Shown in pieces: positions 1 through 11,200 of a DNA stretch of 64,000 nucleotides; the stretch's first letter is position 1, and the number at the start of each line of letters is the position of its first letter. The position numbers and the translations under genes are program-made. The stretch is from NORP259 sp041398705 (GTDB taxonomy: Bacteria > Planctomycetota > UBA1135 > GCA-002686595), in the NCBI GenBank assembly GCA_041398705.1, contig JAWKUI010000002.1, positions 186,001-250,000 of the forward strand. The letters run 5' to 3'. The notes beneath the pieces were generated by a model. That model was not told the origin of the DNA and made no database searches. It worked only from the letters and a program-made list of their open reading frames with translations.

Positions 1-621
1 GGGCCCGACGGACTCGTAGTGCAGAAGGTGCCCAAAACCATCCACCGCGACAGTTCCTTCGAACCCGAAGAAGGTCGCTGGAGCCACATCGAAGCGATGC
101 TCGCCTACCTGACCGACCGCGCCGCCGATCGCCTGCGCCACCACGGCTTGCGTGCCGGCTCGATGGAGGTGCGCGTCCTGTACGTCGACACCCGCTCCAG
201 CCGCGCCCGCGAACGGGGCTCATGGGAATCGAACCAGGTGCGCCTGCGCCGCCGCCTGCCCGAACCCAGCGCACAAACCGAAGCCCTCTGGCAACACGCC
301 CGCACCTTGCTCCAGGCCCTGCCCCGCCGGCGCGCCCTGGTCAAACGCGTCGGCCTCAGCCTGCTACAACTGCGCGAACAAGGCCCCTACCAACACACCC
401 TGTTCAGCGACCCCACCAGCGACCGCAGCACCGCCGAACTCCAAGCCGGCCGCGCCGCCAGCCGCAGCGACCGCGCCCAAGCCCTCGACCAAGCCCTCGA
501 CCGCCTGCGCGAACGCCACGGCTTCGGCAGCGTACAACGCGGCACCGCCATGCCCCTCCGCCAAGACCACGAACTCGGCCGCGACGGATTCGGATTGCGC
601 ACGCCTTCGCTCAATCAGTAG
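1..621 (+). CDS. Y-family DNA polymerase (DinB/Pol IV type), C-terminal part
   Basis: The reading frame is open from the left edge of the window, so only the last 206 codons are present and the true start lies outside. The visible part resembles the little-finger domain of Y-family translesion polymerases: it opens with the PKTIHRDSSF stretch that in DinB-type enzymes follows the thumb, then has an arginine-rich DNA-contacting segment and a region ending in LSLLQL and HTLF, similar to the Pol IV tail. The catalytic palm is not visible, so DinB and ImuB cannot be separated. A DnaE2-like polymerase gene lies on the same strand 7.6 kb downstream, which would fit a mutagenic repair role, but the two genes are not adjacent. 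Confidence 0.75.
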   Translation, partial: GPDGLVVQKVPKTIHRDSSFEPEEGRWSHIEAMLAYLTDRAADRLRHHGLRAGSMEVRVLYVDTRSSRARERGSWESNQVRLRRRLPEPSAQTEALWQHARTLLQALPRRRALVKRVGLSLLQLREQGPYQHTLFSDPTSDRSTAELQAGRAASRSDRAQALDQALDRLRERHGFGSVQRGTAMPLRQDHELGRDGFGLRTPSLNQ

Positions 622-738
622 GCAATCCGGATAGAGACCTGCGTGCAGCCTTCGCTAGATCATCTCCGACAGATGTTTGGCCCATTGTCGGGTACCGGAA
701 GAACGTTCCCCTCCCGTTCCATCCCCATGCAAGGCGCA

Positions 739-774
739 CAAAAAAACCGCGGCCCGGTGTGACCCGGGCCGCGG
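739..774 (-). terminator. Intrinsic terminator of the small lipoprotein gene
   Basis: A perfect 11-bp GC stem (747-757 with 764-774) has a 6-nt loop and is followed on the minus strand by a run of seven T (A run at 740-746 on the plus strand). It lies 25 bp past the stop of the minus-strand gene at 800-1141. It may also limit read-through from the opposite direction. Confidence 0.8.
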
Positions 775-799
775 CAGCAACACCCCGAGGGGTTCGTTC

Positions 800-1141
800 C
801 TACCGCACCGTTCCCTGGATCCCGAGGGTCTGCAACACCTGTTGGATTTCGGCGTTGGAGACCGCCGAGCGGGTGCGCACGATTACCTCGGAGGCGCTCA
901 GGTTCGGCAGAACCTGGGTCACCGCGGGTAGGGCCATCAAGGCCTGGCGCAATCCGTCGGCTACCCCCGCGTCCGCAAGCCGCGGAACGGTGATGCGGAT
1001 CTCATCGGAGCTAGAGTGCGTCGAGCTGGCAGGCATCGTCGCGACGCTCTTCGTTTCCCCCGTGGCGGGGGTGTTCTCCGACTGGCAGGCTGCGAGCACG
1101 ACCAGTGAGGGGATAGTCACGAGGCGGAGGATCTGGGTCAT
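800..1141 (-). CDS. Small lipoprotein with HMA-like fold lacking the metal-binding cysteines
   Basis: This 113-residue protein begins with a hydrophobic signal ending in LVVLAAC, a plausible lipobox with Cys19 as the lipidated residue. After a Ser/Thr-rich linker, the C-terminal 65 residues follow the pattern of heavy-metal-associated domains: ITVPRLADAGVADGLRQAL, then LPAVTQV, then a strand with VIVRTR, then a helix ending LQTLGIQG. The GMxCxxC metal site is absent, so metal binding is unlikely and the fold may serve protein interaction. The assignment is by pattern only. It is a single gene with its own terminator. Confidence 0.55.
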   Translation of the reverse strand: MTQILRLVTIPSLVVLAACQSENTPATGETKSVATMPASSTHSSSDEIRITVPRLADAGVADGLRQALMALPAVTQVLPNLSASEVIVRTRSAVSNAEIQQVLQTLGIQGTVR

Positions 1142-1330
1142 GGGAACGGTCTCGGCAGGACGGTAGGAACGAATGCCGCCAAGGCCCGAGCCCGGGCGAC
1201 ACGCGGGATTCTAGTGACCCTATCGGGTGCCCATTCGCCACCTAAACGATTTGGCATGGACAACCGGCTCACAATGCCGTTAGTCTTGCCGCGCCTAGAT
1301 GCGGAAGGCCCCGCATAGGGCCCCATCCCA

Positions 1331-3580
1331 ATGAGAATCGCTTGCATCGGCGGAGGCCCCGGCGGCCTGTACACGGCATTGCTGGCCAAAAAACGCCTGC
1401 CTGGAGCCCAGGTCACGGTGTACGAACGCAACCAGGTCGACGACACCTTCGGTTGGGGCGTGGTCTTCTCCGATGAAACCCTCGGGGGCTTCGAAGAAGC
1501 CGATGCGGAAAGCTACCGCGCGATCCGCGAGCAGTTCGCCTATTGGAGCGACATCGAGACGTTCTTTGGCGGCACGTGCGTGCGTTCCACGGGCCACGGC
1601 TTCTGCGGCCTCGGGCGCAAGAATCTGCTACGCATCCTCGCCGACCGCTGCCTCGAGCTCGGCGTCGAACTGCGCCTGCAAACCGAAGTCGATCCGGACA
1701 AGCTGCCCGACGCGGACCTGATCGTCGCCGCCGATGGCATCAACAGCCGCGTGCGGGACCACTTCGCGGATCACTTCCGCCCCCATCTCGACTGGCGCAA
1801 GTGCAAATTCATCTGGCTCGGCACCGACCTGCCGCTCCAGGCGTTCACCTTCCACTTCAAGGAGAACGAACACGGTCTGTTCCAGGTACACGCCTACCCC
1901 TACCAGCAGGGCGACGACCCGATCTCGACGTGGATCGTCGAGTGCCACGAAGACGTGTGGAAAGCCGCCGGCTTCGACCAGGCCGACGAGGCGAGCACGG
2001 TCGCCTACTTGGGCAAACTCTTCGCCCCCGAACTGCAGGGGCACAAGCTGCTCACCAATCGCTCGATCTGGCGCACCTTCCCCACCGTCTCCTGCGAGCG
2101 TTGGACCAAGGACAACATCGTGCTGATCGGCGACGCGGTGCACACCGCGCACTTTTCGATCGGATCGGGCACCAAACTGGCGATGGAAGATGCGATCGCC
2201 TTGGTCGAAGCCCTCGAAGCCCACGGCCACGCCGGCGTGCCCGCTGCCCTGGCCGCCTATGAATCCGCGCGCGAGGTGGACTCGATCCGCATCCAACGCG
2301 CCGCGCAAACGAGCCTCGAATGGTTCGAGAACTGTGCGCGCTACAAGGAACAACACCCGCTGCAGTTCACCTTCAACCTGATGACCCGCTCCAAGCGCGT
2401 CACCTACGACAACCTGGCCATGCGCGACCCCGAACTCGTGCGCCAGGTGCGCGATTGGTGGGCCCAGGACCAGGGCGCGGGCGTCGCCAGCAACGGTGCC
2501 TACCCCGAACCGATCTTCGTTCCCCTGCGCCTGCGCGACCTCGAATTGCACGCGCGCACGGTGGTCTCCCCCATGTGCCAATACAGCGCCACCGACGGCA
2601 CGCCGGATGACTGGCACCTGGTACACCTCGGTTCGATGGCCACCGGCAGCGCCGGGCTGGTCATCGCCGAAGCCACCGCGATCTCCGCCGATGGCCGCAT
2701 CAGCCACGGGTGCACCGGCATCTGGAACGACGAACACACCGCCGCGTGGAAGCGCATCACCGACTTCGCGAAGGCCCACGGCGCATCGAAAATGGGCTTG
2801 CAGATCGGCCACGCAGGGCGCAAGGCCTCCACCAGCCGCCCGTGGGAGGGCGACACCGCCCTGACCGGCGCCGAGGCCTGGCCAACCATCGCACCGAGCG
2901 CCGAGCCCTTCAAAGCTGGCTGGCACACGCCGCGGGCCATGGACCGCGCCGACATGGAACGCGTGCTCGCGGACTTCGTCGCCGCCGCCCAGCGCGCCGA
3001 AGCGGCCGGCTTCGACCTGCTCGAATTGCACATGGCCCACGGCTACTTGCTGTCGAGCTTCCTGTCCCCCGCCAGCAACCACCGCACCGACGCCTACGGC
3101 GGCGACCTGCAAGGCCGCATGCGTTTCCCCCTCGAGTGTTTCGAGGCCGTGCGCGCCGTCTGGCCCGCCCACAAGCCCCTCGCCGTGCGCATCTCCGCCA
3201 GCGACTGGCTGCCCGAAGGTGGCATGACGATCGAAGACTCGATCGCCTTCGCCCACGCCCTCGGCGATCGCGGAGTGGACTTGATCGACGTGTCGAGCGG
3301 CGGCAACACGCCGGCCTCGCGCATCACCTACGGCCGCATGTACCAGGTGCCCTTCGCCGAAGCGATCCGCTTCGCCACCGGCCTCAAGGTCATGGCCGTC
3401 GGCGCCATCCAGGGTTGGGACCACGCGAACACCGTGCTCGCCGCCGGCCGCGCCGACCTGTGCGCCCTGGCCCGTCCGCACCTGCTCGACCCGCGCCTCA
3501 CCCAACGCGCCGCCGTGGCCTACAGCTACCCCGACCTGCCGTGGCCGCCCCAGTACCTGGTCGGCAAGCCGCGCGCCTGA
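1331..3580 (+). CDS. Bifunctional salicylyl-CoA 5-hydroxylase / anthraniloyl-CoA monooxygenase-type flavoprotein fused to an OYE-family reductase
   Basis: The 749-residue protein joins two flavin enzymes. Residues 1 to about 380 are a class A FAD monooxygenase: the IGGGPGG dinucleotide-binding motif is at residues 6-12 and the GDAVHTAHF flavin motif lies near residue 266. Residues from about 394 to the end are an NADH:flavin oxidoreductase of the old yellow enzyme family, with HAGRKAS near 493 and HMAHGYLLSSFLSP near 565. This order and length match bifunctional salicylyl-CoA 5-hydroxylases and 2-aminobenzoyl-CoA monooxygenase/reductases, which dearomatise aromatic CoA thioesters. No CoA ligase or other aromatic-degradation gene is nearby, so the substrate is not known. 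The ATG at 1331 gives the usual N-terminus. Confidence 0.85.
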   Translation: MRIACIGGGPGGLYTALLAKKRLPGAQVTVYERNQVDDTFGWGVVFSDETLGGFEEADAESYRAIREQFAYWSDIETFFGGTCVRSTGHGFCGLGRKNLLRILADRCLELGVELRLQTEVDPDKLPDADLIVAADGINSRVRDHFADHFRPHLDWRKCKFIWLGTDLPLQAFTFHFKENEHGLFQVHAYPYQQGDDPISTWIVECHEDVWKAAGFDQADEASTVAYLGKLFAPELQGHKLLTNRSIWRTFPTVSCERWTKDNIVLIGDAVHTAHFSIGSGTKLAMEDAIALVEALEAHGHAGVPAALAAYESAREVDSIRIQRAAQTSLEWFENCARYKEQHPLQFTFNLMTRSKRVTYDNLAMRDPELVRQVRDWWAQDQGAGVASNGAYPEPIFVPLRLRDLELHARTVVSPMCQYSATDGTPDDWHLVHLGSMATGSAGLVIAEATAISADGRISHGCTGIWNDEHTAAWKRITDFAKAHGASKMGLQIGHAGRKASTSRPWEGDTALTGAEAWPTIAPSAEPFKAGWHTPRAMDRADMERVLADFVAAAQRAEAAGFDLLELHMAHGYLLSSFLSPASNHRTDAYGGDLQGRMRFPLECFEAVRAVWPAHKPLAVRISASDWLPEGGMTIEDSIAFAHALGDRGVDLIDVSSGGNTPASRITYGRMYQVPFAEAIRFATGLKVMAVGAIQGWDHANTVLAAGRADLCALARPHLLDPRLTQRAAVAYSYPDLPWPPQYLVGKPRA

Positions 3581-3730
3581 TCCCGGCGGCGACGGGCAAG
3601 CGACGACTCGCTCCCGCTCGACGCGCCGCGCTTGCGTCCGGCTCCCCAAACCGGCCGGGGGCGCCGCGCTGCGTGCCCGGCAAAGCGCGCGCGATCCAGC
3701 CCTACTTCAGCCGCCGGGGGCCGCGCCTTG

Positions 3731-5545
3731 TCAGCGCAGCACCGGAACCCGATCCGACGGGTCCCCCACCTGCACGCGGTCCTTGTGCCCACCGCGATCG
3801 GGCTGCAGCACAAGGATGCGCGCCCGGCCGATCTCCGCATAGTCCGGCTCGCGGAAGGAGCGCGGCAGGAAAGAACCCGAGTTCTGCACCTCCTGCAGGA
3901 TGACGCGCACCCCGGCCGTACCGGCGAAGTGCATCTCCTCGATGCGCTGCTCGCCGCCATACACGTCGTGCACCTCGAAGAGGGTCTGCAAGACGCGCCG
4001 CAGGGCGGACCAGCGCACGCCATCGGCCACGTAGATCAGATCCACTTGCAGGTCGCGCGTGACGCGCCAGAAGTAGTGGCGCACGCTCTGGTGGAAAAGC
4101 TTGTGGTACGGCGGGCCGATGATCGAATCCTCGGGCAGCAATTCCTGCAAAGGTGTTTCCACCTGCTCCCCTTCTTCCTTGTCCCGCACGAGACCCCGCA
4201 CGAGGCTGTGCTGAACGCCGACCCAGAACCCCTCGCCGCCCAGGAATTCCTGGCTCGCAGCGCGTTTGAACAGGGACTGCAGCCCGGCGAGCAGGATGCG
4301 ACGATTCTGTACCTGGTGGCGCCGCAGGATCCACATGCGCTTCTGGCCGGAAGTCAGATCGTCGATCGACAAGGCCAAAGGCCACTCGTCTTCGGCGCTG
4401 CGATCGGCATTCCAGGCCACGCGCACCGGCACCTGCCAACGCTCGGGCAACCCGCCGAAATGCGCGACGAGCCCCTGCCGCGCGAGCGCGGTGCGCACGG
4501 CGTGTCGCTCCCCGTCGGTCAGCGCGCCGGCCACGTGTACCTCCGGCCGCGCCTCTCGCGCAGGATCGTAGCGGCGCCGCCACAACCACTGTTCCCACTG
4601 CGCCAAGGCCACCGCGCCGTACGCCGCCGCACAGCCCCAGGCGCAAGGCCGCGCAAGCCAGCGCGACAAGTCCATCGCGTCGCGACTCCCGCCGCCGCCT
4701 TGCCCTTCCAAAGTCCAGATGAGGGCCCAACTCATCGCATACAACGCGCCACCGACCAACACGTAGTAGGTCCGCATCGCGAAACTGCGCATCTCCCCCG
4801 CTTCGTTGCGCCACATCACGCGCAGGGGTGCGGCGCGCGGCAGGGCCCACAGTACCACGCAAGAAAGGCCCGCCAACGCGAGCAGCCCCTCGGCGACCCA
4901 CAGCGGCAGGAACAACATGCCCAGCACCAGGTCGAGTCCGAGGAATAGATACACCCGCAGCTCAAGATCCCGACTGAGCAAACGGCCTTCCTGACGACGC
5001 CGCAGGAATCCCTCGCGGATCTGCAGCACCACCGAAGAAACCCCACGGAACGCCATCAACAGCGAAAGGGTCCACACCGCCGCCACCACCGGCAGGTAGA
5101 ACACGTAGGCCCCATCCCGCGCCCAGAAGCGCAGCTCGCCGAGCCACCCCATGCCGCCAGCGAAACATGCCGCGACCAACAAAGCCGCCAGGGCTGGTGC
5201 CACGAGAAAGACGCGCGGAACACCGCGTCGCACCGGCGGATCCCCGCGGAAGTCGATGCCGAGGCTCGGCCGGTAGCGCACCCAGCGGTGCAACCACGCG
5301 CGCGCCGAACGCTCGATCCACAACACAAAGCTGATGGGATTCTGCCGGTGCCAAGCCCAGGTGGCGCCCGCCAGCACCGAGAGCACGAGCAAGGCCACCG
5401 CATCGAACCAGTCGTGGCGCACCTGCGCCCCTACCGTCTGCACGGCCGCCAGGCCCAGGGCCCACAGGACCAAGGCCGGGCCGTCCGGGTCGGTGCCGAT
5501 CAGCCGGCGCCGCAGGCGGTTCATCAGGGCAGGCATCGCATTCAT
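3731..5545 (-). CDS. Polytopic membrane protein of unknown function
   Basis: The ATG at 5545 (MNAMPALMNRL) gives 604 residues; the frame is open for another 124 codons upstream but that part is arginine-rich and looks non-coding. About six to eight hydrophobic segments fill residues 20-350, for example LVLWALGLAAVQTVG, AVALLVLSVLAGATWAW, VYLFLGLDLVLGMLFLPLW and TYYVLVGGALYAMSWALIW. The C-terminal 230 residues are soluble and contain the phrase LALSIDDLTSGQKRMWILRR. I do not recognise a family. It is transcribed alone, divergently from the beta-helix gene that starts at 5802. Confidence 0.7.
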   Translation of the reverse strand: MNAMPALMNRLRRRLIGTDPDGPALVLWALGLAAVQTVGAQVRHDWFDAVALLVLSVLAGATWAWHRQNPISFVLWIERSARAWLHRWVRYRPSLGIDFRGDPPVRRGVPRVFLVAPALAALLVAACFAGGMGWLGELRFWARDGAYVFYLPVVAAVWTLSLLMAFRGVSSVVLQIREGFLRRRQEGRLLSRDLELRVYLFLGLDLVLGMLFLPLWVAEGLLALAGLSCVVLWALPRAAPLRVMWRNEAGEMRSFAMRTYYVLVGGALYAMSWALIWTLEGQGGGGSRDAMDLSRWLARPCAWGCAAAYGAVALAQWEQWLWRRRYDPAREARPEVHVAGALTDGERHAVRTALARQGLVAHFGGLPERWQVPVRVAWNADRSAEDEWPLALSIDDLTSGQKRMWILRRHQVQNRRILLAGLQSLFKRAASQEFLGGEGFWVGVQHSLVRGLVRDKEEGEQVETPLQELLPEDSIIGPPYHKLFHQSVRHYFWRVTRDLQVDLIYVADGVRWSALRRVLQTLFEVHDVYGGEQRIEEMHFAGTAGVRVILQEVQNSGSFLPRSFREPDYAEIGRARILVLQPDRGGHKDRVQVGDPSDRVPVLR

Positions 5546-5801
5546 GGTAGCCGCACCCCGCCAGGGGGTTACGGAATGCCGGCAGCGCCGCCTCCGGAAG
5601 CCGCGGCCAGCGTCCAAGGGGGCTTTGCAAATGCCAATTCGGCCCCGAACCCACCGCTTTCGTGACTCGCTTTGCGATCGCTTTGCGCTTTTTGCCCCAG
5701 GGGACCTTCCGCGTTCGGAAACGAATCTGGCGCCGGTCCCGGCTCCTCCGCCGACCCTGCGGCGGATCGCTTCCCGCTGACAATCCGATCGCCTCTCGCC
5801 C

Positions 5802-8018
5802 ATGTGGACCGTCCTTCTCCCCTTGCTCAGCCTGGCCAGCACCCCCAACACCTGGTATGTGGATGCCGCCGGCACCGCACCCGGAGAGGGTTCGCCCGCC
5901 AATCCGTACACGCGCATCGACTTCGCCTTGGCTCAGGCCTCGACCCTGAGCGGCGATACGATCGAGGTGGCCGCTGGCGTCTATGTCGATGAAACCATCG
6001 ACTTCCTCGGCAAGGACGTGCGGGTCGTCGCGCCGGCGGGTTCCGATTCCACCGAGATCCGCGGATTGCCGCCGGGATCCGGACCGCGCCACGCGTTGGT
6101 GCGTTTCACCGGCGGCGAAGGACCCGGCGCAGAGCTCGACGGGTTCCGTTTGACGGCGGGCAGCGGCGATCCCCTGCCCGGATCCCCGGGGGTCTTCGCC
6201 GGTGGCGCACTCTTCATCCAAGGTTCCTCCCCCACCCTGCGCAACCTGGTGGTGGAGGCGAACCACAGCACCGATCTGTACGGCGCCGGCGTCTACGTGG
6301 GGCCGAACTTCGCCTCTGGGGAACCCACGCGTTTCGAGAATTGCGGTTGGTTCAACAACCAGGGCCTGTCCGGCGGCGCTTTCTATCTCAGCAGCGCGCG
6401 GGTCGAGTTCGAGCAGTGCGAGTTCAGGAACAACGCCGGCGGCAGCTCGGGCGCCGGCTTCGGCCAACAGAGCACGGTGGCCTTCGAAGACTGCACCTTT
6501 TTTGGCAACCAAACCGGGCAATCCGGCGGGGGCGGACACTTTCTGCAGTGCGAGCTGAGTTTCGACGGCGGCAGCATCGAAACCGGATTCAGCACCCTGT
6601 GCGGCGCCGGCTGGTACGTGGCGGGCGGCACGCTCTGGATGCACGAGGTCACGGTGCAGGGCAATTCCTCGACCTGCGGCGGCGGTTTGTACCTGGCCTT
6701 CAACCACGCGCTGATCGAAGAGTGCCAATGGCTCGCGAACCGCGCGGATGAAGCCACCGAAGGCGGCGCGATCTTCCAACTGGGCGGTTCGCTCACCGTG
6801 CGCGAGAGCCTGTTCGAGGGCAACATCGCCGGCCTCGGCGGCGCGATCTGCAGCCGCTCGGCCCTGTCCGGCACCGTACCGGGCCATTTCGTGCAATTGG
6901 AGCACTGCGAGTTCCGCGACAACCTCGCCAGCAGCATCAAGTCCTTTGCGCAGCCCCGCGGCGGCGCGCTGCTGACCTCACTGCCCACCACCATCGGCCA
7001 AAGCCTGTTCCAGGGCAACCTGGCGCACTTCATGCCGGCCGGCGAGAACCAGGAGACCGCCCACGGCGGCGCGATCTACGCCCTGGGCCCGATGGCCCTG
7101 GACGGCTGCGAGTTCCGCCTCAACCGCGCCCAGGCGCAACACAGCGCCATGGGCGGCGCGATCGCGGCCCTCGACAGCGCCCAGGCCACCCGTTGCCTGT
7201 TCCTGGCCAACTCGCTCGAGTCACCGATCGAGGAACAGGGCACGGCGATCTTGGGCCTGGTGGACCTGGAACACTGCACGCTGACCGGCAACGCTGGCGG
7301 CAGCACGGGCAGCACCGTCGCCGGCTCCGGCGCCTTGCACAACTCGATCCTGTGGAACAACGTGCCGAGCGGCTTCGAAGCCGGCGCTAGCCTCGCGTGG
7401 TGCTTGAACGACGGTCCCGACGGGGGCCCATCCGTCTCGAACCTCGACCCGCGCTTCTGGTCCGCGGAAGACGCCACGCTGATGCCCTCCTCCCCCGCCA
7501 TCGACGCGGGCGATCCCGCCTCCGCCCTCGACGCCGATGGCACCGCCGCGGACCTCGGCTGGCGGCCGTTCGACGCGATCTATTGCGGCGCGGGCTGCGA
7601 CGGCGACCTCGGCACGATCTATTGCGCCTCCAACCCGAACTCGCGCGGCTTGCAAGGCCGACTGGGCGCGCTCGGCTCCGCCACCGTGGCGGGCGACCTG
7701 TTGATCCTCGTGGCCAGCGACCTGCCCTACGGCGCCCCCGGCTACTTCCTCGGCTCCACCGGCACCGACTTCGTGGCGAACTTCGGCGGCAGCATGGGCA
7801 ACCTCTGCCTCGGCGACCCGCGCATCTTGCGCTTCCACGCCTCCATCCAGAACAGCGGCCCGAGCGGCCGCGTCGCCCAGCAACTCTCCCTCAGCGACTG
7901 GCCCGAAGGCGGCGTCGTGCAGGCGGGTGAAACCTGGCACTTCCAGTTCTGGCACCGCGACTTCGACGGCATCACCCCGACGTCCAACACCACCGAAGCC
8001 CTGGCGATCGCCTATTGA
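5802..8018 (+). CDS. Secreted right-handed beta-helix protein with planctomycete-type C-terminal domain
   Basis: This 738-residue protein has a short signal sequence (MWTVLLPLLSLAS) followed by the TWYVDAAG opening common to planctomycetal parallel beta-helix proteins. The body holds many imperfect repeats with GGAF, GGGL and GGAI turns alternating with CEFR or CTFFGN strands, as in polymorphic outer-membrane proteins. The last 115 residues form a separate domain with GGSMGNLCLGDPRILRF and GETWHFQFWHRD. The same domain ends the FG-GAP protein at 11833-13626, which suggests a shared cell-surface or sorting role. The protein is probably extracellular. No catalytic motif is visible. Confidence 0.8.
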   Translation: MWTVLLPLLSLASTPNTWYVDAAGTAPGEGSPANPYTRIDFALAQASTLSGDTIEVAAGVYVDETIDFLGKDVRVVAPAGSDSTEIRGLPPGSGPRHALVRFTGGEGPGAELDGFRLTAGSGDPLPGSPGVFAGGALFIQGSSPTLRNLVVEANHSTDLYGAGVYVGPNFASGEPTRFENCGWFNNQGLSGGAFYLSSARVEFEQCEFRNNAGGSSGAGFGQQSTVAFEDCTFFGNQTGQSGGGGHFLQCELSFDGGSIETGFSTLCGAGWYVAGGTLWMHEVTVQGNSSTCGGGLYLAFNHALIEECQWLANRADEATEGGAIFQLGGSLTVRESLFEGNIAGLGGAICSRSALSGTVPGHFVQLEHCEFRDNLASSIKSFAQPRGGALLTSLPTTIGQSLFQGNLAHFMPAGENQETAHGGAIYALGPMALDGCEFRLNRAQAQHSAMGGAIAALDSAQATRCLFLANSLESPIEEQGTAILGLVDLEHCTLTGNAGGSTGSTVAGSGALHNSILWNNVPSGFEAGASLAWCLNDGPDGGPSVSNLDPRFWSAEDATLMPSSPAIDAGDPASALDADGTAADLGWRPFDAIYCGAGCDGDLGTIYCASNPNSRGLQGRLGALGSATVAGDLLILVASDLPYGAPGYFLGSTGTDFVANFGGSMGNLCLGDPRILRFHASIQNSGPSGRVAQQLSLSDWPEGGVVQAGETWHFQFWHRDFDGITPTSNTTEALAIAY

Positions 8019-8256
8019 TCGTCTGCCAGCGCCCGGAAGGCGCAAACCGGCCCAGCGCCGTGTTTGCGGCGGCAATCGCCTAACGCGCTTGGGCCAAGGT
8101 CGCCCACGATTGCGCGCCGCAGCCCGGGCGATTGGGCGGGGCACTGCCCCGGCCCCTGTGGCGCCCCACGCCCCCAAGATCTAGGCGCCCAAGCCCCCCC
8201 GCCCCCCACCGGCGGGGCTGGCGCGCACGTTAGGCCCCTGTTAGGGTTCAGGGGTC

Positions 8257-11200
8257 ATGTACGTGCCCCTGCGCAACCACAGCCACCACTCCCTGCTGAC
8301 CGGGGTGCATCCCCCCGCTGCCTGGGTGCAGCGCGCCCGCGAGCTGGGCCTGCCCGCCCTGGCCCTGTGCGATGTCGACTCGATCGGCGGTCTGGTGGAG
8401 TTCGTGCGCGCCTGCGAAGAGCCCGGCGCGCCGCGCGCGATCATCGGCGCCGAACTCAGCGACCCCAGCGGGGAGCCCGGGCGCGTGGTGGTGCTCGTGG
8501 AAGACGAAACCGGCTACCGCAACCTGTGCCGGCTCGTGAGCGCCCGGCGTTTGGGCTACGACCCCGGCAGCACGCCGCCGCCCGCGCCCGACGCCCCGGC
8601 GCCGGTTTTTGATCTCGTGCACGCCTGCGTGCGTTGGCACGCGGGCCTGTTCTTCCTGGTGGACCACCCGCGCCTGCTGCTCGCCTTTTTCGCGCGCCTG
8701 CCCGCCGAACGGGTCTTCGCCGCCCTCTCCCCCGCGCACCTCGCACGCCGCAGCCCACGCGAAGGTTCGGCCGCACCGCTCGAAACGAACAAGACCCCCG
8801 ACGCCTGCGCCTCGCTGTGCAGCGCGCAAGACCTGATCGATGCCGCCAACGCCACCGGCGCCGCGCTCGTGGCCGTGCCCGACGCGTACTACCCCACGCC
8901 CAAGGGCCGCGCCCTGCACCACCTGCAGACCGCGATCAAACACAACGCGCTGCTCGCCGACCTGCCGCCCGCGTGGCTCGCCCCCGAACCCGCGCACCTG
9001 CCCGCCTACGACGAACTCGCGCGCCTCTACGCCGAAATCCCCGACGCCCCCGGCGCTTGGCCGGTGCACGAGAGCCCCGCACTCTACGCGTCTTGCCCGC
9101 CGATCCCCCCCTCCGCAGCCGCCGAAAACCCCAAACTCACCGCAGCTTCGGCAACTTCTGGCCCCCCCGCGCCCCTTGTGCGCAGCGTGCAGCTCGCCGA
9201 ACGCTGCCGCTACACGCCACCGCTCGGCGGGGTGCTCTTCCCGCGCATCGACCTGGCCGAAGGCGAAACGCCCTATTCGCGTCTGTGCAGCCTGGCCTTC
9301 GACGGCGCGCGCCAGCGCTATCGTCCGCTCGGGCCCGAGGTGCTCGAACGCCTGCAATACGAACTCTCCACCATCCAGAACCTGGGCTTTGCACCCTACT
9401 TTCTGCTGGTGAACCAGATCGGCGAGTTCGCGCGCGATGCGGGCATCCCCACCATCGGCCGCGGTTCCGCCGCTGACAGTCTGGTGGCCTTTTGCCTGGG
9501 CCTGACCGACGCCGATCCCTTCCGCTACCGCCTGCCCTTCGAGCGGTTCCTGAACCCCGCGCGCAAGGACCGGCCCGACATCGATCTGGATTTCTGCTGG
9601 CGGCGGCGCGACGAGGTGCTCGAACACGTCTTCGAGTTGTTCGGACCCGAGCGCACCGCGATGATCAGCACCCTGATCCGTTTCGGCGCGCGTTCCGCCT
9701 TCCGCCAGGCCGCGCTCGCCCACGGCATTCCGCCCGCGGAATTCGAACGTTGGTCGCGGCGCATCCCGATGTACGGGCCGGGCGCGAGTTTCGACGGCAC
9801 CGCGGCCGCGGGCGAGGATCCCGCGGAAGAGGGCGACGAGAGCCTCGAAGCCGGCCGTCCCGCCGGCTCCCTCGAAGCGGTGCTGCGCAGCCTGCCCGAC
9901 CTGCGCGAGTTCCCCTTCGACGATGCGCGGTTCGCGGCGGTACTGCGCGATGCGGACCGGTTGCTCGACGTGCCGCGCCACTTCGGGTTGCATCCCGGCG
10001 GCGTCGTGGTGGCGCCCGCCACGATCAGCGAGGCCCTCGCGTGCGCGCCGTCGAGCAAGGGCCCGGTGGTCACGCAGTTCGACAAACACGGGGTCGAGGA
10101 CCTGGGGCTGGTCAAGATGGACCTGCTCGGCAACCGCGCGCTCACCACCCTGCACGACGCGCAGCAGATGCTCGCGAGCCGCGGCATCACCATCGATTGG
10201 CAGGCGATCGCCGAAGATGATGCGCCCACCGCCGAGATCCTGCGGCGTGGCGCGACCTTGGGCTGTTTTCAGATCGAATCGCCGGGCATGCGCCACCTGT
10301 TGCAGCAGACCGGCGCGTGCACGATGGACGACGTGATCCAGGCGGTGGCGCTGATCCGGCCCGGGCCCGCGCAGGCGGGCATGAAGGAGGCCTACGTGCG
10401 TCGCTTCCGCGGCCACGAGGATCCCGCGCCGCCGCATCCCTGCCTCGCGCCCGTGCTCGCGGACACCTACGGCATTTTGCTGTACCAGGAAGACGTGATG
10501 CAGGTGGCCGCGGTGGCCGCGGGCATGGACCTCGCCAGCGCGGACCAATTGCGGCGCGCCTTGCAGAAGCGCAAACACGACGAGCTGCCCGCCCTGCGTG
10601 CGCGTTTCTTCGACGGTTGCGCGAGCCGCGGACTCACCCCCGAAGATGCCGAGCACCTCTGGGAACGCATCGAGGGTTTTGCGTCCTTCGCCTTCTGCAA
10701 AGCCCACGCGGTGACCTACGGGCGCATCGCCTACCGCGCGGCGTGGCTCAAGGCGCACCACCCGATCGTGTTCCTGACGGCGTTCTTGAACAGTGAAACC
10801 GGCTACTACGCGACACGCGTGTACGTGGAGGAGGCGCGCCGGCTGGGGGCGCGCATCCTCGGCCCCGACGTGAACCACAGCGGGCGCGAGTTCGACCTCG
10901 AGGACCTGCCCGGCGCGCGCGTGGGGCTGCGCCTAGGCTGGAACCAAGTGCACGGCCTGTCCGAACACACCACCGAATGCCTGCTGGCCGAACGCGAGCG
11001 CCGCCCCTTCCTGTCCCTGCCCGATTTCCTCGAACGCACCGGCGCGCACCGCGACGAAACCGAGACCTTGATTCGCTGCGGCGCCTTCGATGCCTTCGAC
11101 CGCACGCGCCCCGAACTGCTCTGGCGCCTGCACCTCCTGCGCCAACCCGTGCAGCGCGCCCCGCGCGAAGCGGGCCTCGACCACGGCACCCTCTCCGCCC

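Noticed and set aside
1628..3649. Long minus-strand open frame opposite the bifunctional monooxygenase gene
   Set aside because: Antisense shadow of a clearly recognised enzyme; no signal, domain or start context.
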